A stretch of DNA of 64,000 nt, taken from the NCBI GenBank assembly GCA_002104935.1, contig MCGT01000048.1:78725-142724 (forward strand), read 5' to 3'. Positions 56,694 through 64,000 of the stretch are shown piece by piece. Made by a program: the position numbers and the translations under genes. Source of the stretch: Hesseltinella vesiculosa. Taxonomy: Eukaryota; Mucoromycota; Mucoromycetes; Mucorales; Cunninghamellaceae. The notes under the pieces were generated by a model. It was not told the origin of the DNA and ran no database searches. It saw only the letters and a program-made list of their open reading frames with translations. Within the stretch, counting starts at the first letter, position 1. Every line of letters starts with the position of its first letter.

Positions 56694-57029
56694 CGGTTAG
56701 CTATAAAAATGAATTGAAAATCATCATCAGTCACTGGCCATTAAAACGCGATGTAGACAGTGTCGCTGTAATAGCAGCTTTCATTACTGTTGTGAACTTG
56801 AAGCCAATCAGTCGCCCTCACATAGCTTGTGCAACTACCGAGCCCCTGCCTGTAACACAATATTTATTAGTCACAGTCAGAGGACTCTGTTATGATTCTC
56901 TCTTCTTCCTCATCTGATTTCACAATCATATAAAAAAACCAACCACTTCGAATCTCGTATTCCTACAACTGTCATAGTATACAAAATTGTGGTGAATTGG
57001 CTAGAGTTATTTTGCCCTGTGTTTTTTGA

Positions 57030-57230
57030 CCTGATCGGCTAGGGGTCCTCATGGCCGATTTTTTATTATAAAAGTTTGAGAGTCAGAGTTGTCGAACGAA
57101 ACTGTTCAAAAGTTGGCTGGGTGTCCAACACCAATTAACCTGATTTTTTCGCCGCCAACATTATACATGCATTTTCCCAACTGTGCAAAATTTCACTGTG
57201 ATTCAATCACTCAGGAACAATGTGCATCGT
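57030..57230 (+). repeat. dispersed repeat copy (subfamily 2)
   Basis: CATGGCCGATTTTT, CGAACGAAACTGTTCAAAAG, TTGGCTGGGTGTCCAACACC and then TTAACCTGATTTTTTC align with the copies at ~40505 (plus) and ~41225-41025 (minus). Confidence 0.65.
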
Positions 57231-57579
57231 TTCCTCATCGATTTTTTTTTTTTTGTGGCCGAACTGGTCAGACAAAAATTTTATATACTTTAAAAGAGGA
57301 ATCAGCCGAGGAAGAAAATATGGATGCAAGGCTGTAATTCGTTCGAAAATTTGCCCAGAAAAATTTCTGGGAAATCGCAGATGCCTGAATTTGCAAATTT
57401 CATATCAACTCAATAGCTTAAAAGTGTCGCCTCATTATTGCCTCCGAGAAAGTTGTAATTTTAATCGTTTACTTCTCGAATTTATTTAGACCAGTATTGC
57501 CACCCGTATACCAAAATTCGGATTATTTGACTGAGATTTTGGCTGAGTCTTGTTCCTTTCGAAGCTTGAATATTTTTGG

Positions 57580-57864
57580 GGTGAATCTTCGCATGTTTTT
57601 AGCCCTGCATCCAAGCCGCCCAACACTTTTTGCTGAAAGCGTGGGTTAAATGTTTTATTTTTTTTGGGTGAATCTTCGCATGTTTTTAGCCTGTATCTAA
57701 GCCGCCCAACGCTTTTTTGCTGAAAGTGTGGGCCAAACGTTTTATTTTTTTTGGGTGAATCTTCGCACGTTTTTAGCCATGCATCCAAGCCGCCCAACAT
57801 TTTATTGCTGAAAGTGTGGGCCAGACGTTTTATTTTTTTTGGGTGAATCTTCGCATGTTTTTAA
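57580..57864 (+). repeat. 87-bp tandem repeat, ~3.3 units
   Basis: TGAATCTTCGCATGTTTTTA recurs at 57582, 57669, 57756 and 57844, a period of 87-88 bp. Each unit also has CCAAGCCGCCCAACA-type and GCTGAAAG-GTGGG segments and a TTTTATTTTTTTTGGG block. Units are about 90% alike. Since the period is a multiple of three, the minus strand is open across the array. Confidence 0.9.
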
Positions 57865-57865
57865 G

Positions 57866-59654
57866 GTCAAGCAACAACGCGATTGCCAAGAACATATTTT
57901 GGACGTATTGATGGACCAAGTGCGCACCGGTATCCCTGAAGTCTATGATGCCACGATGTTTCTGCTCCAACAGCTTCACCACGTCTTTTTCCGACAGATC
58001 ACTGCCTGGGTTGTTTATGGACAACTGCCGGCGCAGTCTGACCATCGTTTTTTCATCATCCAGCAAGTGCCTCCCGATCTTGATCATAAGCAGCCTATGC
58101 AACAAACGTCTTGGGATGGTAAGTACAGTGTGGGTACAAGCTGCTGGAAGACCGGTTACCACGCTACTTCCCTGCCGATCTGGCCGACTCTATCTTTTAT
58201 ATTGGTAAAGTCGTAGCAACTACGTCCAAGAAGACAGAGCTACCAGCTTCCATGAAGAACGACCACGTGCGGCAATTGGCTGCCATGATCCACACGCCTC
58301 AATCAGCCTCAACCTTGCCTTGGGAACAGCAGCGACTGCAACTGGAAAAAATCATCCGCTCCATCCGCCAATCTGTTACCAACTGGCTATCCTCCCATGT
58401 GTTTCAGCAAAAACAATACCAGCTCCAGAGCTACTTTGTGTCGTTTCGCAATCTTTTTTTATTGGGCGATGCTGATCTTGCCGTCAGCTGGCTTGACGGC
58501 TTGGCTCACACAGAAGCGGACCTGCATGCCTCTTACAGTACACCTCCTCCTTTTCCAGTGACGACCCCAACAACAAAAAGCGCTCACGCAACCTGGCCAC
58601 CTCCTCACCACGCGACAGTCTCGCCTTTAACCAAACTTTCTGGCCGCAGGCAGCACGAGAATGGGTCAACTTGCTGGCGAAGGCCGCTGCTGGTATCAAG
58701 GACCAACAGCGACGATAACCACTTGGATACAGTAGCCTGCTCCTAAGTGGCGACGGTTATGCTTTTGATACAGTATGACACCGGGCTTTTCGCCGTTCCT
58801 CGATCTCCTGCACACCTCCGTTCCTGGTCATCTCGTTTACAACCTGACATGGCCAATGGACCTCTTCTTGTCATCAGGGGATAATCGCCAATACAGCTAC
58901 TTATGGACTTTCCTGATAGCATTGAAAAAAGTCCAGCAAGCTTTAGCCCATGCACTTGCTGATCAAGACCGTCCCCGTCTCCGATCTCCAGTCTCCTCAA
59001 AGCCAGCCACACCCGTTTCTGTGGCTGATCCAAGCCCTTTTGATGGGCAAGCAGAACGATTGATCTGGAGGTTGCGCTATTGGATGCTTTTTTGGATCGA
59101 CACTCTTTGGAGTCATATCCAAGTAAGGGAAGAACCCCCCCCCCGGCACTGATTTTTTTTCTGGCTGGAAAAAGGGTGATGTTGTTGCTGGTCACTATGA
59201 TACCCTCTTGCAAACTTGCCAAGAATCCACCTTTGACTTTGACAATATCCGACAAGCTCACACTAACTATCTGCTCCAATTGACCCAAGGCTGTTTGCTT
59301 TCATCTGCTGATGCCTCAACGGCCCTCCTTGAACTGCTGAAAACCTGCGTGAGCTTTCAGCAGTGGCTGCAGACACATGGCAAGCAGCATCTAATATGTT
59401 GCTCTACCACCTTGGCTAGATCATCTCCAGGAAATGGAAGCGGTTAGTGAGAAAAAAAAACCCCCCCCCGGTGACTGAATCCTTTTTTTTTTTTTTGGCA
59501 GTCGTCCATTGCACAATCCCGCCAGCTGTTTGACTTGTTGTTGCAGCAGCCTCAGTACATCAAAAACAGTGGCTATTTGGATCGACTGCTTATGTGCTTG
59601 GATTATAACAAATGGTACTCGGAAACATCGTATACGAATAAATTGTCGATTTAG
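57866..59654 (+). pseudogene. gamma-tubulin complex component 4 (GCP4)-like, 5'-truncated and frame-broken
   Basis: The protein-like stretches run in GCP4 order. First QLHHVFFRQITAWVVYGQLP with SDHRFFIIQ, then LLEDRLPRYFPADLADSIF with YIGKVV, then FVSFRNLFLLGDADLAVSWL. Later come HLVYNLTWPMDLFLSSGDN, LIWRLRYWMLFWIDTLWSHI, FDNIRQAHTNYLLQLTQG and the end LDRLLMCLDYNKWYSE. GCP4 sits in the gamma-tubulin ring that nucleates microtubules. The first ~150 residues are missing; a tandem repeat lies there. Frame is lost near 58110-58150, ~58540, ~58690-58775 and ~59395, and no splice choice I tried restores all of them. Introns are visible at ~59124-59174 and ~59443-59502, each with a C-run. It may be a recent pseudogene or a gene with sequence errors. 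Confidence 0.65.
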
Positions 59655-59989
59655 AATCTGCCATTAATATCCAGTATCAGCATCAAATAAAGGACTCACG
59701 CTTGAAAGGGGTTAAACCAATATATAAAGGTACAATAAACTGTTGGAGATCGACCAAGAATATGATTAAGTATCGTGGTAATATTGCTTTCTATTTTTCA
59801 GCCATAATACGATGACACATGTGTTCGAAGAGAAGTAAGTAAGAAGCAAGAGAATAAGGCGAGAGATCATCAGAAAATCAAAAGAGAAAAGGCTGCGTGC
59901 CAATCCTAGGTCCCCGCTTATTAGGCGGCCGTTCCGGGGCCCGATTCACCGTACTCATGACCTGATTGCTTATTCATTTTTCTATCCAT
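59655..59989. other. spacer, 335 bp
   Basis: Between the GCP4-like remnant and the 5S gene. A NotI-type GCGGCCG and GGGGCCC stretch at ~59927-59942 is unusually GC-rich for this window. Nothing else seen. Confidence 0.5.
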
Positions 59990-60105
59990 GTTACGGCCAT
60001 ACGACGTTGAAAAATCCAGATCCCGTTCGATCTCTGCAGATAAGCAGCGTACGGCTTGGTTAGTACTGCGGTGAGAGATCACGCGGGAATACCGAGTGCC
60101 GTAAT
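59990..60105 (+). rRNA. 5S ribosomal RNA
   Basis: About 115 nt beginning near TTACGGCCATACGAC and ending near GAATACCGAGTGCCGTAA, so that the two ends pair (helix I). Internal landmarks of fungal 5S are present in order: CATACGAC, GATCCCGTTCGATCTCTGCA, ATAAGC, GGTTAGTACTGCGGTG and CGCGGGAATACC. These include the TFIIIA/pol III internal control region. T-run TTTTTT follows at ~60109. It has the same orientation as the 28S and 18S segments, so 5S is linked to the rDNA here. Some positions (TTGAAAAATCC) look divergent, so a 5S pseudogene is not excluded. Confidence 0.85.
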
Positions 60106-60282
60106 TATTTTTTAACATTTTTATTCCTTTCATGCTTCTGTAAAAGGAAGGTGATCTCTCATCCTTTTTATTTTTTTTTAATTTCATTACACTGTGTTCT
60201 CTCCTTTTCTATACATTTTGATGCTTTCAAACAAGTACAGCTGACATTACAGTACCATAACATACTAAATTTTACGTCCGTT

Positions 60283-60379
60283 GCGTTCATAGCGACGTCG
60301 CTTTTTGATTCTTCGATGTCGGCTCTTCCTATCATACTGAAGCAGAATTCAGTAAGCGTTGGATTGTTCACCCACTAAT

Positions 60380-60434
<55 letters not shown>

Positions 60435-60830
60435 ATGTTAATTGGTTATGTAACAGTAATTGAAGTTAGTACGAGAGGAACCCTTCATTCAGATAATTGG
60501 TATTTGCGCCTGATCGAACGGTCAATGGCGCGAAGCTACCATCTGCTGGATAACAGCTGAACGCCTCTAAGTTGGAATCCATGCTGGAAACATAGCTTTT
60601 ATTACGGGGAATTTATCTTTAAGGATAAAAATATGGGCATTTATTGTCCAGTGAACCATAGGTGCTTGATTGTTAATTGCGGAAATGTGGTTAGCAGTCT
60701 GTGCTTCAAGCAAATTGCCATGGTAATTCTCCTTCAAATCGGGTACAGACGATACCAAATTTACCGGGTATTGTAAGCAGTTGAGTAGCCTTTGTTGCTA
60801 CGAGGTGTTGAGATTAAGCCTGGGTACTAG
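60283..60830 (+). rRNA. 28S ribosomal RNA, 3' terminal fragment
   Basis: Similarity to eukaryotic large-subunit rRNA begins abruptly at GCGTTCATAGCGAC (~60283) and continues through the sarcin-ricin region: TTCGATGTCGGCTCTTCCTA, GTTGGATTGTTCACCCACTA, GTGAGCTGGGTTTAGACCGT and TTAGTACGAGAGGAACC (the universal AGUACGAGAGGA loop at ~60467). It ends near GAGATTAAGCCT (~60824). Only the last ~550 nt of an approximately 3.4-kb gene are present; the sequence before 60283 is not rRNA, so the copy is 5'-truncated. The exact 3' end is uncertain by ~20 nt. Confidence 0.92.
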
Positions 60831-61027
60831 AATTTTAGGTCTTCTGACAAGAAGCCCTATCATTTCTATAAAAAAAATATTTTATTTTTTCTTTTTTTTT
60901 TTTGCAACAGGTAACTCTGTAATAAACTTATCCACTTGTACCTTATCATCGCAAACCACCGTTTTCGCTTGCCGGCCAAAGAAAAAAAAAAAAAAAACTT
61001 GCAGCGCATTTTTTTTTTTAGTGTTCC

Positions 61028-61028
<1 letters not shown>

Positions 61029-61064
<36 letters not shown>
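61029..61064. repeat. (AG)18 microsatellite
   Basis: Pure AG dinucleotide run in the rDNA spacer. Confidence 0.95.
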
Positions 61065-61065
<1 letters not shown>

Positions 61066-61234
61066 AATGTCAAACGATTTTAAAACACACCCATCAATAG
61101 CCTTGTTATGCCCTAAAAAAAAAACAATGTCAAAAGATTTCAAAACAGGTGCGTGGTGTGCAAAAAGTCCTCGGCGTTGCAAGAAATGAAGTTTAAAAGT
61201 CCGCACTCCTGCAGCCAATTCCCACTATAAAAAT

Positions 61235-61475
61235 GGTCTACTCTAGCTCGTCAATGAGTGATCCATCAAGGCTTAAATTTTAGCCATCATCATCACATAT
61301 CATCTACTACTACCATGCCAAATGTGAAGCTGATCGAAGAAAAAAAAATTTTTGAAAAAAAAAAAAAGGAAACGGCTCTAGCTGGTTAATGAGTGATCCA
61401 TCAAGGCTAAGGTTTTTACCATGGGTATCACTTATCACCTACTACCACCATGCCAAATTAGAAGGTGATCGGGGG
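61235..61475 (+). repeat. tandem duplication of a ~105-bp unit
   Basis: Units at ~61235-61345 and ~61373-61475 share TCTAGCT, GAGTGATCCATCAAGGCT, ATCACxTATCA and CCATGCCAAAT, and are separated by an A-run. Each is followed by a GATCG motif. Confidence 0.85.
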
Positions 61476-61494
61476 AGATCGATTTTGGCTTGAT

Positions 61495-61765
61495 TTCAGT
61501 ACCCTCGATTTTTGGCTGTAGAACGCTTTTTTTCTGGCTTGTGTTGGTTTTGACGGTTTTTTAGCTGGGGGAGCGGAGAATGGAATTCATGATTCTTCAA
61601 ACTTTGGCTGGGCAATCTTGCTCAATCGATGTGATTTTTGCAGCATCATTCGTGTATGTCATTGTTGATATCCAAACAAAAAATGAGTTGGATCCATCAG
61701 TTCAAAGCCGATCTATCATGTTTTTTTGAATTTTCAAAATCCCTGAGGGTCCCCTGGCCATTTTT
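61495..61765 (+). repeat. dispersed repeat copy (subfamily 1) in the rDNA spacer
   Basis: Matches the minus-strand copy at ~27680-27445 over AGCTGGGGGAGCGGAGA and TTCAAACTTTGGCTGGGCAA, and again near TTTTCAAAATCCCTGAGGGT. The partner at ~61900-61970 on the minus strand contains ACTTTGGCTGGGGA only. Confidence 0.65.
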
Positions 61766-62963
61766 GAACGAAAACATAGGGAGCCCTAAATGTGTGCCAA
61801 AAATAAATTCTCCACCGATCGTCACCGGATTTTGCAAGGCACTTGTATATGATATGCACTGTTCATGGTCAAGGTATCAGACCTCTACTGTAACTTTCTT
61901 GTGAGCTACACTTGCTTAAAGACAAATCTCCCCAGCCAAAGTCTGACAGGAGGGGAGAAAGTGCAGTAATGTTAGCCAGCGATTGGCTCGTCTGATGGAC
62001 GTCAACTTTTGCATGGCAATAGTAGATGATAGGTAATAGTGATGGGCATAATGTCAGGCGTGTTGGATTATAGGATGGAGTGTTAGAAAAAAAAAGCAAA
62101 CATGGAGAAAAAATAAAAAGCCAGTGGGTTGCCTTAAAAGGGGCAGGGCTCGGAGCGGGGAAACGCAAAAAGCAGTGGAAAGCGGAGTATATGGGGAAGA
62201 ATTGACATCGAGATGGCAGACGACATCCTATATTATTAAAGAGGCGCTCCGCAATTCCTTACATATTTTCAACGGGGTTCGGGGAACTACATGTGAGAAA
62301 GGAAAAACAATGGGAAATGAAAAGAAATGATCATGAAACATTGTTTGGAGATTGTCACATACTCATTTCGATGAGTCTTCTTTGGTAGCTAGTCATTGGC
62401 GACCTAGTCAAAAATGACCATGCAAACAAAGAAGAGAAGGGCGGACGTGTCAGTAAAATGATGCTCTCTGCTTTTCGATCAGTCTTGGCACACCTTTTTA
62501 TTGGGGTGCTGCTGAGCAATGGTAGGCGAACCTGGTAGACAATGGCCAATGGCTAGAAGAAACTCGGTAACCTATTCGAAGGGAACGTTTGTTCAAGTAA
62601 TCCTGCAAAGGATGAACGTATTAAATTGAACCTTCACCGTACCTTATCTTTGGGCAAGTGTCAAAACTTGTCCATAGCATTGAGGGAGGAAAACTTTTTA
62701 GAATGGCAATGGGTAGGGGATTGATGGTTATGGTAGATGCTTTCAGTGTTTGCTGTGATGATTAATCTTTTCAACTGGTCTTTTTTTTTCAAAAAAAGAT
62801 CTGTGTAGCGAAAAAATCGATGGAAAAGAGAGCCTTTGGGCAATCTTTCTACTGATTGGGGGGAATGAAAGACGGCTAGTTTAGGCAAGAGAGGACCCAT
62901 GATTCTTCGGAATCATTCTCGAGCCGCTATAAGCTTTTCGTTTTTTTTTCTCTTGAGAGTAGT

Positions 62964-64000
62964 TACCTGGTTGATCCTGCCAGTAGTCATATGCTTGTCT
63001 CAAAGATTAAGCCATGCATGTCTAAGTAAAAAGCAATTTTTACAGCGAAACTGCGAATGGCTCATTAAATCAGTTATGATCTACATGGCAATGTATTTTT
63101 TACTACTGGATAACCGTGGTAATTCTAGAGCTAATACATGCAAAAAAGGGGTGCCTTACGGCATTCTGCACTTATTAGATCAAAGCCAACAGCCTGGCAA
63201 CAGGTTTCTTTTGGTGAATCAATAATAATTAAGCGGATCGCACGGCCTTGTGCCGGCGACGGTTCATTCGATTTTCTGCCCTATCAGGCTTTGATGGTAA
63301 GTAGTGGCTTACCATGGCTATCACGGGTGACGGGGAATAAGGGTTCGATTCCGGAGAGGGAGCCTGAGAAACGGCTACCACATCCAAGGAAGGCAGCAGG
63401 CGCGCAAATTACCCAATCCCGATACGGGGAGGTAGTGACAATAAATAACAATGCAGAGCCTTTCAGGTTTTTGCAATTGGAATGAGTACAATTTAAATCT
63501 CTTAACGAGAACCAATTGGAGGGCAAGTCTGGTGCCAGCAGCCGCGGTAATTCCAGCTCCAATAGCGTATATTAAAGTTGTTGCAGTTAAAACGTCCGTA
63601 GTCGAACTTTGGTTTTGGCTTGTGCCTGGCGTTCTTCATTGAGCGTTTGGGTTGCATGCCTTGCCATTTTGTAGGGGTGGCAGTCTTTCGGGCTGATGAT
63701 CTCTGCGTATTACCATGAGCAAATCAGAGTGCTCAAAGCAGGCTTTATAGCTTGAATGTTTTAGCATGGAATAATGAAATAAGCCTTAGGTCTTGTTTCG
63801 TTGGTTTACTTGACACTGGGGAATGGATGAATAGGAACGGTTGGGGGCATTTGTATTTGGCCGCTAGAGGTGAAATTCTTGGATTGGGCCGAAGACAAAC
63901 TACTGCGAAAGCATTTGACCCAGGACGTTTTCATTGATCAGGGACTAAAGTTTTGAGGGATCGAAGACGGATTAGATACCGGTCGTAGTCTTAACCACAA
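62964..64000 (+). rRNA. 18S ribosomal RNA, 5' part (cut by window end)
   Basis: Starts at TACCTGGTTGATCC (~62964), the universal 18S 5' end, and runs to the window edge (~1,037 of about 1,800 nt). Conserved elements appear in order: ATGCATGTCTAAGTA, GCCTGAGAAACGGCTACCAC, GTGCCAGCAGCCGCGGTAAT (the 530 loop, ~63531), GTATTTGGCCGCTAGAGGTG and GATTAGATACC near 63970. No insertions or group I introns are visible in this part. It is intact as far as seen. Confidence 0.98.

Larger units (their letters stand above)
56694..57865. other. spacer with dispersed and tandem repeats, 1.2 kb
   Basis: No gene. Contains a dispersed repeat copy (~57030-57230) and the 87-bp tandem repeat (57580-57864), which together occupy the place where the 5' exons of the adjacent GCP4-like gene would be expected. 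Confidence 0.6.
60831..62963. other. rDNA intergenic spacer, 2.1 kb
   Basis: Lies between the 28S 3' end and the 18S start, so should hold the pol I terminator, promoter and the 5' external transcribed spacer. Visible structure: T-runs after the 28S end (~60890-60903, possible terminator), an (AG)n run, a 105-bp duplication, a dispersed repeat copy, and a partial inverted copy near 61900-61970. I cannot place the pol I promoter. Confidence 0.7.

Noticed and set aside
56940..56965. TTCGAATCT as a tRNA T-loop
   Set aside because: No matching D-arm or acceptor stem upstream.
57486..57800. 104-codon minus-strand repeat protein
   Set aside because: The open frame is a by-product of the 87-bp tandem repeat whose period is a multiple of three.
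58110..58560. 21-22 nt GT...AG segments at frame breaks of the GCP4-like gene as micro-introns
   Set aside because: Removing them does not restore the correct frame, and such short introns are not expected in fungi.
1..64000. tRNA genes, CRISPR arrays, riboswitches and bacterial-type operons
   Set aside because: No A/B-box pairs with tRNA shape, no regularly spaced repeats with unique spacers, and gene structure is eukaryotic.

Overview
The window looks like nuclear DNA of an early-diverging filamentous fungus, most likely Mucoromycota (Mucorales-like). The reasons are dense genes with many 45-90 nt introns, fungus-specific families (Ecm33-like GPI protein, sphingolipid C9-methyltransferase, TEA factor), a Fanzor-like fragment, and an rDNA repeat at the right edge with a fungal-type 5S gene. 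Coding regions are well conserved. Introns and spacers are full of long A/T runs and occasional C/G runs. The exon models below were built by hand from reading frames, splice signals and protein-family continuity.

Left part (1-14,150): the 3' end of a CLASP-like microtubule protein, a TEA-domain transcription factor, a GCM/FLYWCH/WRKY-like zinc-finger protein, a small acidic ORF, Aladin (nuclear pore WD40), an unrecognised 527-aa gene, a single-pass membrane protein with a beta-rich ectodomain, a TRMT2A-type tRNA m5U methyltransferase and an O-fucosyltransferase-like Golgi protein. Middle (14,990-34,490): an ATR/Rad3 checkpoint kinase that lacks about 1,000 N-terminal residues compared with its family, ZW10 with a long acidic tryptophan-motif tail, RTF2 (divergent from ZW10 over 125 bp), mitochondrial ribosomal protein uL14m, a degraded retroelement ORF1, and DNA topoisomerase II. 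Several of these genes act in genome maintenance (ATR, RTF2, TOP2, later Pol eta), but they are separate eukaryotic transcription units, not an operon.

Right part (34,490-59,660): Ecm33-like cell-wall protein, a BAT2/PRRC2-N-like low-complexity protein, proteasome beta1, ALKBH7, sphingolipid C9-methyltransferase, an MFS sugar/polyol transporter, a short Fanzor(TnpB)-like C-terminal fragment, a GH3 NagZ-type hexosaminidase fused to two GNAT domains, DNA polymerase eta, and a frame-broken, 5'-truncated gamma-tubulin complex component 4 next to an 87-bp tandem repeat. From 59,990 to the end the window enters rDNA: a 5S gene, the 3' terminal ~550 nt of 28S rRNA (5' part missing), an intergenic spacer with microsatellite and tandem duplications, and the first ~1,040 nt of 18S rRNA.

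Notable structure beyond the genes: four GC-AG introns among about 79 modelled introns; a dispersed repeat family sharing a TTGGCTGGG core in at least five spacers; three introns that are multiples of three without stops; and the truncated rDNA edge.
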